Below, piece after piece: positions 20,914 to 28,685 of a stretch of DNA of 42,507 nucleotides. This stretch comes from CAIVSN01 sp031539165 (lineage in GTDB: Bacteria > Patescibacteriota > Gracilibacteria > BD1-5 > UBA2023), in assembly GCA_031539165.1 (NCBI GenBank), contig JAVKLK010000002.1, forward strand, positions 1 to 42,507. The letters run 5' to 3'. The stretch's first letter is position 1, and each line of letters opens with the position of its first letter. The translations under genes and the position numbers were made by a program. Under the pieces are notes generated by a model. It was not told the origin of the DNA. It was given only the letters and a program-made list of their open reading frames with translations, and did no database searches.

Positions 20914-23900
20914 ATGCGATACTTCGTACTTCTTACTGCTCTTCTTGTTTCCCTAGGGGTTTCTCAGGCTCAAGCACTCAGTGTTACCACAAAGACAAAC
21001 GCTCCTCTGGAAACTGTTTGTGCTGTAACCAAAAACCTTGATATTTACGGTACTCTGGAATATCAGCTTAAGGATGCATTCAATTCTGACGGGAAATATA
21101 TTATTAGTAGTCTTTCAACCGTATCAATCAATACTTTTGGGAATAAGGTAAGTATTGATTCAAACTTTTCTCAGCCTTCAAATTATGCTCCGGGACCGGG
21201 ATCATATACGGTTGCCTGGCAAAATGGAAAGACAAAACTGAATCTCTCTTCGCTTACTCCTGCCGATCGGGGTACAACCATTGCACAAGTCGTGTATCGA
21301 ATTCGGCGAGTTCCTGCTGGACCTGGGGTAACTCCAGCAGTGCAACTGGTGAGTGTTCCTGATCTTGGACCAAATGTTTTCCCTGGAGCCGCTATTACCT
21401 ATGGATTAAACACACAAAGTTTCAATCCTTCTGCAGCAACGGAAGATAATGAGTGTCAGAATATTCAGGCTCGTTGGTGTGGTGACGGAGTTGTGGATTC
21501 AGGAAATGGGGAAACCTGTGATAATGGTTCTGCTAACGGAACTCCGGGGAATTCTTGTACCGCAACGTGCGGAAGAGCTCCTTTCGATCTCATGCTCAAA
21601 AAATATGTGGCGGAGGCGGGTATTAGTAGTTGTGGCGGAGGCGCTGGATGTGATGATGCTCAGACCGCTGCCACCGCTGCGCGTATCACTTCTGGAACCC
21701 CCTATGTATATGTTTTCCGGGTTACCAATAATGGAGCTGTTGCCACTACATCGACTACCGCCGTCTCGGATGTATCTCTTCCAACAGGAGTCTCACTCAC
21801 CGCTGTTCCTACGGGAAACGGATGGACTTGTGGATATGCGGTAGGTGGATTTACGTGTGTTCGTTCAGATAGTCTTGCCCCTGGAGCAAGCTACCCGGAT
21901 ATTGTCGCAACGGTTGTTCATACGGGCGCCCTTCCTTCAGGTGCTCTTCAAAATACCGCAACGGTGGTAAACCCAGATGAAAATCCAGCGAATAACTACG
22001 GGAACAATAACTCTGATCCAGCGAATGTAACTGTCCTTCCTCCTACTGTCGCCTGTGTCACGGGAGGAATTAACCCAGTTCTCGCAGCACCGATTACCAG
22101 TGCTTCACCAGGTTTGTGTCAGGTAGGAGCCACCGTGGGAAACTTTACCGCTGTGCAAAATCCAAGCACGGGTGTATTTACCTATACATGGTCTTGTAAT
22201 AATTCTGCCGTAGGTGGGGCGTGTTCTGCTCAATTTAATCCAACCCCAACTTCATCATTTGATCTTTCTCTAAAAAAGTATGCTACAACACTTACGTCAA
22301 TCACTGGCTGTGGCGGAGGTGCTGGATGTGACGATGCTCAAACTGCAGTAAGCGCTGTTCCTGTAACAGCGGGGGCAAACTACTCGTATGTTTTCCGTGT
22401 TACCAATAACGGACCAACTTCTGTTACAAATACCACAAAAGTAGCGGATGTTACATTCCCGGCAGGAGTTCAACTTGTTGGTACTCCAACGGGTTCTGGA
22501 TGGACGTGTAACCGAGTTTCAGTTGGATTTGAGTGTTCTCGCTCTGATAGTCTCGCTTCCGGAGCAAGTTATCCAGATATTGTGGCAATTGCCAATGTTC
22601 CGAGCTCTACAAGCGCCACGTATACGAATACTGCCACCGTCTCAAACCCAGATGAAAATCCAGCGAATAACTACGGGAACAATAACTCTGATCCAGCGAA
22701 TGTCCGAGTGGGAACAGTAGTAAGTACTCTTTGTCAATCATTGACAGTAGCACCAACCACTTCTTCTGCCGTTCCTTTTTCTACTACGCTCACCTGTACT
22801 GCAGGATCTACCGCCGGGACGAATCCAACGTATCAAATCTCCTGTGGAAATGGACAAGTAATCAATGGTCGGACTGGAACGTGTACCTATACAGCATTTG
22901 GTTCTCAAGTAGCAAAATGTAGCGTAAACGGAGAGGCTGATGCAAATATTCCAGCCGCCTGCCAGACCACTATTACCGCTCAGCCTCCAGGTGGAGGAGG
23001 TCCTGGATCATGTGAGCAGCTCTCATTTACTCCGGTAAGTAATGTAAATAATACCTACTCGGTGAGTGTTGGATGTACTGCCACTGCAGCAGCAGGATCA
23101 AATCCTACGTATGAGATTAGCTGTGGAAATGGAACCACTATTTCTGGTGCTTCTGGAATATGTCAGTATGCAACCGTTGGATCCACGAGTTTCCCTTATA
23201 CGGCAGAATGTCGGGTAAATGGTTCTACTCAGGGTTCACCAGGAGCCCCTGGTATTATGGCCCCAGGAAGCTGTCGACAGTCTATCTCACTTTCTTCCGG
23301 CGCTCCATTGCCAGGTGGTGGTCTCTGTGGAAATGGAGTAATTGATGTATCTTCTGGAGAGCAGTGTGATACTGGACTTACTTCTGGAAATTCTCTTTGT
23401 ACGAGCACGTGTCGTTTAAATACGAGTGGATCAACCAATCCAAGCGCTTGTGCGAGAGGTCTTCTTGACTGTCCGAATGGATTTACCACCCCAGGATCGA
23501 GCCCAATTGAAATTCTCTTCAAACGAAGTGGTGCGTCTCCTCGTCCCGTAAGCACCTATAAATGGATCGTGGGAAATAATGTTCCAGTATTTGAAGCGGG
23601 TGACAGCTTCACTCTTACAGCACCGTTCCCTGTACTTCTGAGTGGAGGAAAGGCTGCTGTGTCAAGCACAAGTGAACACTTGAACGGTACAGTAACAGAG
23701 TTCACTCTCCCAAATAACTGTATTGGGCAAGGGTCTATCAACTACGGGTCAGGAAATATTCCTTGTGATCCTGCGGGAATTATCCTCTTTACCGCTGATG
23801 CAAATGGGAAACTTCTCCCGAGCAGTGGAGGAGGGGCAGGAATGAACTTCAGTGGAAATACGGCACGTATATCTGGAGCATCGGCTGATGTAAATCCACT

Positions 23901-24783
23901 CACTTCTCCGGGATCTGCGGTATACCAGAATAACTTTGCCATTAACGTAGGATACCTCTTTGAACCGCTTTGGGTACGAGTATCGAAACCTGCTGTATCA
24001 AACACGGCCGGAGGAAATGCTTATCTTGGTGCACAAGTCGGAGCAAGTGTAAATTCTATTACAGAGGATTTCTTAAATTCTCTGAAAAAAGGAAACTTTA
24101 CCGTGACCTCTACCACGAGAAGCGGAGTGGCTACTTTTGGTGCGGAAAATGCGACTGGAACAAAACAAGCTGGAACAACGAATCTCTCAAAATTTTCTGA
24201 TGCTCCTTCTTCCACTCCAGAGCAGACGATAGTGATTGATAGTATGGATGACTTTGAGGCCGCTCTTGCCTCTGGAAAGTTCACGAAAACAGGAGATGCA
24301 AAAGGGCTCTATGTTTTGAAAAAGGGAACGGTTACGCTTCGTTCTACGCCAGGTTCTTCCGAGCTTCGTCTCAAAGGAATAGGAACACTTCTTATTGAGG
24401 AAGGAACTCTCATTATTGAGACAGATGTTGAATATGAAGATGCAAACTCAAGCTGGGCATTCATTGTCAAGAAACCAAAAACATCTTCTGAGCCAGCAAT
24501 TCAGGTGGCATCCAGTGTGACACAAATAAGTGGAGCCTATCTTGCTCTCTCTGGAGAGATGACAGGAAATGGGCCGTCCACTCGACCGTTAGCAGTCGAT
24601 GGGAATGTGAATGCAAATATTGCAAAGCTCGTTTCTGACAGAACATTCATACGAGCAAATGAAGGGTCATCCGCTCTTTCTACAGGAGTGACGATTAACT
24701 ACTCGACGCGAGCATTCAAGAACCCACCACCGCTTCTCAGTCAATATCTCGAACAGTACAACTTGGAAAAGATATCTCGATAA
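20914..24783 (+). CDS. Large secreted repeat protein (DUF11-like and Cys-rich DUF4215-like repeats)
   Basis: 1289 aa. Signal peptide starting MRYFVLLTALLVSLGVSQAQA. Two DUF11-like Ig-fold units (about bases 21583-22032 and 22258-22710) contain VFRVTNNG, GWTC, RSDSLA.GASYPDIVA and NPDENPANNYGNNNSDPANV. Two cysteine-rich units of the type CGDGVVDSGNGETCDNG and CGNGVIDVSSGEQCDTG resemble DUF4215/Myxococcus cysteine-rich repeats. Two related C-x-SCGNG...C units lie near 22735-22970 and 23011-23270. The C-terminal third looks like a beta-helix or autotransporter-like stalk, with no anchor. It is likely an adhesin or surface fibre. Not one UGA codon occurs, although glycine is abundant. The stop is 5 nt from the convergent Elp3 gene. 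Confidence 0.85.
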   Translation: MRYFVLLTALLVSLGVSQAQALSVTTKTNAPLETVCAVTKNLDIYGTLEYQLKDAFNSDGKYIISSLSTVSINTFGNKVSIDSNFSQPSNYAPGPGSYTVAWQNGKTKLNLSSLTPADRGTTIAQVVYRIRRVPAGPGVTPAVQLVSVPDLGPNVFPGAAITYGLNTQSFNPSAATEDNECQNIQARWCGDGVVDSGNGETCDNGSANGTPGNSCTATCGRAPFDLMLKKYVAEAGISSCGGGAGCDDAQTAATAARITSGTPYVYVFRVTNNGAVATTSTTAVSDVSLPTGVSLTAVPTGNGWTCGYAVGGFTCVRSDSLAPGASYPDIVATVVHTGALPSGALQNTATVVNPDENPANNYGNNNSDPANVTVLPPTVACVTGGINPVLAAPITSASPGLCQVGATVGNFTAVQNPSTGVFTYTWSCNNSAVGGACSAQFNPTPTSSFDLSLKKYATTLTSITGCGGGAGCDDAQTAVSAVPVTAGANYSYVFRVTNNGPTSVTNTTKVADVTFPAGVQLVGTPTGSGWTCNRVSVGFECSRSDSLASGASYPDIVAIANVPSSTSATYTNTATVSNPDENPANNYGNNNSDPANVRVGTVVSTLCQSLTVAPTTSSAVPFSTTLTCTAGSTAGTNPTYQISCGNGQVINGRTGTCTYTAFGSQVAKCSVNGEADANIPAACQTTITAQPPGGGGPGSCEQLSFTPVSNVNNTYSVSVGCTATAAAGSNPTYEISCGNGTTISGASGICQYATVGSTSFPYTAECRVNGSTQGSPGAPGIMAPGSCRQSISLSSGAPLPGGGLCGNGVIDVSSGEQCDTGLTSGNSLCTSTCRLNTSGSTNPSACARGLLDCPNGFTTPGSSPIEILFKRSGASPRPVSTYKWIVGNNVPVFEAGDSFTLTAPFPVLLSGGKAAVSSTSEHLNGTVTEFTLPNNCIGQGSINYGSGNIPCDPAGIILFTADANGKLLPSSGGGAGMNFSGNTARISGASADVNPLTSPGSAVYQNNFAINVGYLFEPLWVRVSKPAVSNTAGGNAYLGAQVGASVNSITEDFLNSLKKGNFTVTSTTRSGVATFGAENATGTKQAGTTNLSKFSDAPSSTPEQTIVIDSMDDFEAALASGKFTKTGDAKGLYVLKKGTVTLRSTPGSSELRLKGIGTLLIEEGTLIIETDVEYEDANSSWAFIVKKPKTSSEPAIQVASSVTQISGAYLALSGEMTGNGPSTRPLAVDGNVNANIAKLVSDRTFIRANEGSSALSTGVTINYSTRAFKNPPPLLSQYLEQYNLEKISR
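21583..22032 (+). repeat. DUF11-like repeat unit 1 (coding)
   Basis: First of two about 150-residue units in the 1289-aa protein. Its last 60 nt (21969-22028) are identical, base for base, to 22644-22703 in unit 2. Confidence 0.75.
22258..22710 (+). repeat. DUF11-like repeat unit 2 (coding)
   Basis: Second unit, starting FDLSLKKY against FDLMLKKY in unit 1. It shares the CGGGAGCDDAQTA segment, VFRVTNNG and the identical 60-nt end. A 75-residue linker with four cysteines separates the two units. Confidence 0.75.
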
Positions 24784-24788
24784 AGAGT

Positions 24789-26492
24789 TTATAAGAGGTG
24801 CTTTACCATATAGGTAGACTCCTCCTTGTATCCGAGACGTTCATAGTAAGGACGAACCCCCACTCAAGCGATAACCGCTATTCGGCGAATCTCTGGGTGG
24901 GATTTTTTTATAATTTCTTCTGCGGTAGCAAGCATCTTCTTACCGAATCCCATATGTTGTCCACTCCCATCGCTAGGTGCTCCGATAGGAAGCTGATCAC
25001 CGAATACATGTACTTCTCGAATGATTGCTGCATCTTTGAGAATAGGGAAAATAGACAGAAGTTCGACATCTTCGACAAGTGTCGGATTTCCAGGAATTCG
25101 GAGTCGAAGCAGTCAAAAAATAGTTCTGTCTGCAGGATCAATATACTGGAGGAAGTAGTCTACTCCATCACTTGCCGCATACGATGTAGTTTCAAGAATT
25201 GCGGCCTCTGGATTATTCTGTTTTGCTCGAATTTCCCGTGCTGATATATCCCGCCTTTTGAGTCAGAGTTTTTGCATAGCTTTCCCGGTGTGTTCTCGAA
25301 GGTTGGAAAGTTTGGAACCCGCGAGTATCTGGCTTGCGGGAATATCTCGGTAGCTTCTGTTGAGCCGGACATATTCTGGAATTTTTGATTCAAGTTCTGC
25401 CATGAGTTCTATGAGCTGATCATCCGGATAGGGGATAAATCAGCCATCCTTCCAAATTTCTGTTAATTCTGAATTTTCCGTTACTACCATAGGATAGATT
25501 TTTAGCTCATCGGGGCGATAGGCTTGATTCTCAAATATTTCCGAAAGGGAAGTCTTATCCATTTCTGGAGTACTCCCCAGAAGATTCGGCATCATATGGA
25601 CAACTACCTTGAACCCAGCGTTTTTGAGAAGCCGTGTTGCTCGTATTGACTCCGTATTTCCGTGACCGCGTTTGTTTATTGTATGAAGCTCTTCGTGCGT
25701 TGTTTGGTATCCTATCTCTACCCGAGTTACTCCATAGCGTCGAAGTTGCTCTATTTCTCCTGGAGTAATCCAGTCGGGACGGGTTTCTATAGCAATTCCC
25801 ACTACTCGAGATTGCGCTGATGTGTTTCTTCTTTGGGCCTCTTCTAGACTCTTCGATGCCAAAATTTCGAATCCCTTTTTTATTCGGAATCCGGCCAATC
25901 TATCCCCTTGTTCCCCTGCTTCTAGGTGATTTCTCAGGGTTTCGTACGTGGTGTGTCCATCGTATATTCCTTGGATAACGGATTCTTGGTACTCTTTTGG
26001 GTATACGCTCCAAGTTCAGCCTATAATTCGTACGTCACACTTTGCAATAGCGTGCCCTGTTGACTCAAGAGATCGGAGTCGATTTTGGACTTGTCGAGCT
26101 GGATCAAAGGCGTTGAGCTCCGCCCGCATTACTGCGGGTTCTGAGGGGACGTAGCTTTTCGGAAGATCGGGGAATGTTGGACAGTAGATACATTTTCCTG
26201 GACAGCCCCAGAATTTCGTAAGCAGCGAAATAACAGAGACGCCTGAAAGTGAACGAACCGCTCGCTTGCGAAAGAGTTTTATAATTCTTGAATCAGGAGT
26301 TTTTCCCTGAAGATTCTTGAGGTACGTTTCAAGAAGGCGAAATACTGGAGGGGCTGACGGTGCTCCAAATTCTTTGAGGATTCTATTTTGTACTTTTTGG
26401 AGGTCTTGTTTTGTTCGAATGGTTTCATCCAAAATCACCGCCTCTACAATGCGGTGTTCTATTTGGGCTGTCTTGGATGCTTCAGTTGACAT
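24789..26492 (-). CDS. Elp3 family radical-SAM tRNA uridine-34 acetyltransferase
   Basis: 567 aa. The N-terminal region leads to the radical-SAM cluster motif GCPGKCIYCPTFPDLPKSY (C-x3-C-x2-C). The core has GIAIETRPDWI, RRYGVTRVEIGYQT, KNAGFKVVVHMMPNLLGSTP and DELKIYPMVV, all Elp3 signatures. The C-terminal GNAT domain has REVHVFGDQLPIG, GQHMGFGKKML and RRIAVIAGVGVRPYYERLGY. Elp3 uses acetyl-CoA and SAM chemistry to make carboxymethyl-type modifications at wobble U34. In bacteria it acts without other Elongator subunits. The frame is joined across UGA-Gly at 26016, 25440 and others. A leaderless-type promoter precedes it. Confidence 0.9.
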
Positions 26493-26498
26493 GCCATC

Positions 26499-26525
26499 AG
26501 TCTAGGGAGAACCTACAAAAAACAA
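26499..26525 (-). promoter_or_regulatory. Promoter of the Elp3 gene, leaderless type
   Basis: On the minus strand, TTGTTT (26520-26525), a 15-nt spacer and TAGACT (26499-26504), ending 6 nt before the ATG at 26492. Confidence 0.45.
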
Positions 26526-26534
26526 GCCAGAATC

Positions 26535-27158
26535 TTAGGAACTGAGCGGAGTTTTTATTGCTTTTGGGACATAGAAATATCTCCAATCGGGCTCGCTCAC
26601 CATTTGGAAAAATGCCGCAATAAATTCTGGCTGAAATGACGTTTGGTGGAGGGTAATGAAATGCAAAAGCTGCTCTGTTGGTGTGAGATTTACAAATACT
26701 GTGTGGAAATCATTGTGCGCATCTCGAGGAACCATTCGTATATTGAGTCGAGATCCTGTCCCACTGCGACTTCTCGGAATTAAGTGATGAGGATTTGGGG
26801 TCTTGTGATGTATCGATTTCTTCCAGCTTTCAAGAATATTTCCTTCCGATGCTCCATCTTCCGTTATGCGGAGGAGGGCAAATTGTCGAGTTGTTTCAGG
26901 CTCTTCATAAATAGAATCCGCTGGTCGCGTAAGAAGCTTTCGCACGTCATTTTTGAACTCTCGTGTAAGGACGGTCGAATTAAAGCCCGTGAGCTTTGCA
27001 AGTGAATGGTGAGGGAGTGTGCAGCCAAAAAGTCGATCAAGAGCGTTATTTGTTTGCCGACTGATTCGAATTACTGGAGAGAGTTCTATGGTTGGAAATT
27101 GTGAATGAGGATGGGTGCCCGGTCGTACCACAACAGGAGGAAGCATTCATTTTTCCAT
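26535..27158 (-). CDS. HNH-like protein (HHLIPRSR motif), unknown role
   Basis: 207 aa, joined across a UGA-Gly at 27147-27149 if the start is 27158 (MEKGMLPP); 27146 is an alternative start. The C-terminal half has NPHHLIPRSRSGTGSRLNI, then HNDFHTVFVNLTPTEQL. This resembles the Cys-less HNH-like family with pattern HHLIPKSRGG...N...H..WH.LFgNLTPeEa. His-His, Asn and His would form a beta-beta-alpha-metal site. Whether it cuts nucleic acid is unknown. The N-terminal half contains a helical segment (FKNDVRKLLTRPADSIYEEP). It is not clearly in an operon with Elp3 (42-nt gap, Elp3 has its own promoter). Confidence 0.65.
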
Positions 27159-27233
27159 AGGAAGAATCAAAGAAAGATAAATTCTTTTTACGAAAAAATA
27201 TTTATATGTCAATTTTTGACGAAAGCGTGAGCT

Positions 27234-27261
27234 TTGACTCTTCCGTGACTTCGCATACAAT
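27234..27261 (+). promoter_or_regulatory. Promoter of tRNA-Gly(UCA)
   Basis: TTGACT (27234-27239), a 16-nt spacer and TACAAT (27256-27261). The predicted start is near 27268, about 6 nt before the mature tRNA 5' end. Confidence 0.6.
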
Positions 27262-27273
27262 GCGCGGGCACGC

Positions 27274-27352
27274 GCGGGGGTAACATAAAAGAGTGAGTGT
27301 ACTAAGGCTTCAACCCTTGGGTGTGACGGTTCGAACCCGTTCCCCCGCTCCA
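27274..27352 (+). tRNA. tRNA-Gly(UCA), the UGA-decoding recoding tRNA
   Basis: Acceptor GCGGGGG (27274-27280) pairs fully with CCCCCGC (27342-27348); discriminator U (27349) and encoded CCA (27350-27352). Anticodon stem TAAGG/CCTTG, loop CTTCAAC, anticodon UCA at 27310-27312. T arm GACGG-TTCGAAC-CCGTT is standard. U73, G1:C72, C2:G71 and C35 match bacterial glycyl-tRNA synthetase identity, which argues against Trp (G73) and Sec (long variable arm, about 95 nt). The D arm is irregular: a weak 4-bp stem ACAT/GTGT, a loop without the usual GG pair, and an anticodon stem that could extend to six pairs (C27302:G27320). It reads UGA, explaining the recoding across the window. Confidence 0.92.
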
Positions 27353-27361
27353 GTTACATCC

Positions 27362-27392
27362 AAAAATCCCATCCATGTTGGATGGGATTTTG
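27362..27392 (+). terminator. Rho-independent terminator after tRNA-Gly(UCA)
   Basis: A 12-bp perfect stem, AAAATCCCATCC (27363-27374) with GGATGGGATTTT (27380-27391), and a 5-nt loop. The A/T flanks make it bidirectional-looking. Confidence 0.85.
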
Positions 27393-27423
27393 ATTGATAC
27401 GAGCAAGGCTTGTTCATGCTGAG

Positions 27424-27450
27424 TTGACTCATTCATAAAAGTCGTATCAT
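27424..27450 (+). promoter_or_regulatory. Promoter of the Nudix gene, leaderless type
   Basis: TTGACT (27424-27429), a 15-nt spacer and TATCAT (27445-27450), ending 6 nt before the ATG at 27457. Confidence 0.5.
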
Positions 27451-27456
27451 TTCTCT

Positions 27457-27960
27457 ATGCGCGCCACCCTGGTTTTCCCCGTATCTGATTGAAAAATGCT
27501 TCTTGCTCGAAAGCTGAAGAAGATTTGAGCTTGATTGTGGAATGGATTTGGTGGAAAGATAGAACCACAAGATGCAAGCATCAGACATGCTGCATGTAGA
27601 GAGCTTTATGAGGAGACAGGATGTGGAATTATAGCTCATCCAGATGATTTAGATCACAGAGCAGAAATCGATTTCTATTCCTTCGATACTACAGCATCCA
27701 CGCCTGATTTCTCCGTGTCAGTATATCTGGTGAAACGATTTTCTTGAGTGGCACAATCCACCCTAGAAATGGCAGAACCAACTTGGTTTCCCTATGATCA
27801 ACTGCCATTTAGTGACATGCTTCCAGCAGATCGTTTGTTTATCCCGAAACTACTCGAAAGCGAGACTTTCCGAGCAACAGTCCGCTTTAATCAGGCAATG
27901 TCTTGAGTGCTTGAATATGAATTTCTGCCTGAAATTTTCCATACCGAGACGCAAAATTAG
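27457..27960 (+). CDS. Nudix hydrolase, MutT-like
   Basis: 167 aa. It has MLLARKLKKIGAGLWNGFGGKIEP followed by RHAACRELYEETGCGI, matching the Nudix box G-x5-E-x7-REUxEExGU, except that the first Glu is replaced by Asp (position of Q-D-A). The GLWNGFGGK lead-in and REL.EETG are characteristic of 8-oxo-dGTP or related nucleotide pyrophosphohydrolases. It likely sanitises nucleotides or hydrolyses a nucleoside diphosphate derivative; substrate uncertain. UGA encodes Gly in KIGAGLWNG, where homologues have Gly. The end of the gene is 51 nt before the next start. Confidence 0.87.
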
Positions 27961-28011
27961 GGCTTTACCTTCCGGTCAAATTTTATATACTTCGCGTCAA
28001 AATAGAGAAAT

Positions 28012-28350
28012 ATGGCAAATTCACACGGCCTTTCAGCCCGTCTCGTAAAGAAACAAGCCGCTGCCCGAAAACTTGCCAAAGGCAAGAAGCGGTCGGCAGC
28101 AGTGTACATTGGAAATGAGAATCCACAGACTCGAAAGAATACGAGCTTCAAGCGAAGGAAACGATATATGGAGAATAAGCAGAATTTCCCCAAAAAGAGA
28201 CTCGATACGAAGAATATAGATACTCTGATAGAAAGAGGAGTTTTGGATGAGCGAGGCTTCTTTAGAAAGGGAAAGAAGAAGAATTTTATTACAAAATCCA
28301 TGGTAGATCTCAAGGGATTTGATTTCTATGGGATGCCACGAGCAAAATAG
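28012..28350 (+). CDS. Small basic protein, unknown (112 aa)
   Basis: Very Lys/Arg-rich (the N-terminal third has a KKQAAARKLAKGKKRS segment), consistent with an RNA- or ribosome-associated protein. No UGA codon is used, a pattern shared with the other apparently well-expressed genes here. No family is recognised. It lies between the Nudix gene and tRNA-Arg. A weak promoter-like TATACT (27986-27991) lies 20 nt upstream. Confidence 0.6.
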   Translation: MANSHGLSARLVKKQAAARKLAKGKKRSAAVYIGNENPQTRKNTSFKRRKRYMENKQNFPKKRLDTKNIDTLIERGVLDERGFFRKGKKKNFITKSMVDLKGFDFYGMPRAK

Positions 28351-28403
28351 CCTCTTTCCTCCTTTTATATAAATTTTGGCCCGTGTTTCATGAGAATGAA
28401 CTT

Positions 28404-28431
28404 TTGCAAAACATGAGTTTTTGACTAGACT
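28404..28431 (+). promoter_or_regulatory. Possible promoter of tRNA-Arg
   Basis: TTGCAA (28404-28409), a 16-nt spacer and TAGACT (28426-28431). The tRNA starts 10 nt downstream. Confidence 0.45.
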
Positions 28432-28441
28432 CTGCCCGCAC

Positions 28442-28519
28442 GCAGCCATAGCTCAGTTGGATTAGAGCGCTTCCCTGCGAAGGAAGAGGCCGCTGGTTCG
28501 AGTCCAGCTGGTTGCACCA
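28442..28519 (+). tRNA. tRNA-Arg(GCG)
   Basis: Acceptor GCAGCCA (28442-28448) with TGGTTGC (28509-28515), discriminator A, encoded CCA to 28519. D arm GCTC/GAGC with a loop containing GG. Anticodon stem CTTCC/GGAAG, loop CTGCGAA, anticodon GCG (28477-28479), codon CGC (and CGU by G34 wobble). T arm GCTGG-TTCGAGT-CCAGC. Most bacteria read CGN with ACG (inosine), so GCG is unusual. Confidence 0.92.
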
Positions 28520-28525
28520 TTTGAT

Positions 28526-28566
28526 AAAAACATCCCACCAAGCGAAAGCGGGTGGGATGTTTAATT
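28526..28566 (+). terminator. Rho-independent terminator after tRNA-Arg
   Basis: ACATCCCACC (28530-28539) pairs with GGTGGGATGT (28551-28560), with an inner GCGAAAGC mini-hairpin, followed by TTAATTTT. Confidence 0.85.
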
Positions 28567-28580
28567 TTGAGTCGATGCAC

Positions 28581-28685
28581 TTTTATCAAATAGCCATCAA
28601 ATAAGATTTTCTCTTTAAATAAAGGTGCTTGCCTGACTATTTAAAGAAATACCCCTGTTTTATCAAATAGCCATCAAATAAGATT
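28581..28685 (+). repeat. Pair of 28-bp direct repeats with inverted repeat between
   Basis: The 28-bp sequence starting TTTTATCAAATAGCCATCAA occurs at 28581-28608 and again at 28658-28685. Each copy contains ATCAAATA twice. Between them, CTTTAAATA and TATTTAAAG form an inverted repeat separated by about 16 nt. The second copy overlaps the stop of the AlbA_2 gene. The pair sits at the boundary of the accessory island, just after tRNA-Arg and its terminator. Confidence 0.75.

Noticed and set aside
27274..27352. tRNA-Sec or tRNA-Trp(UCA) as alternative identities
   Set aside because: It is only 79 nt with a 5-nt variable loop (tRNA-Sec is about 95 nt with a long arm), and U73 with G1:C72, C2:G71 fits Gly, not Trp (G73). 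UGA positions align with Gly rather than Trp.
28581..28685. CRISPR array from the two 28-bp repeats
   Set aside because: Only two copies with a single spacer of 49 nt containing an inverted repeat, and no cas genes nearby.
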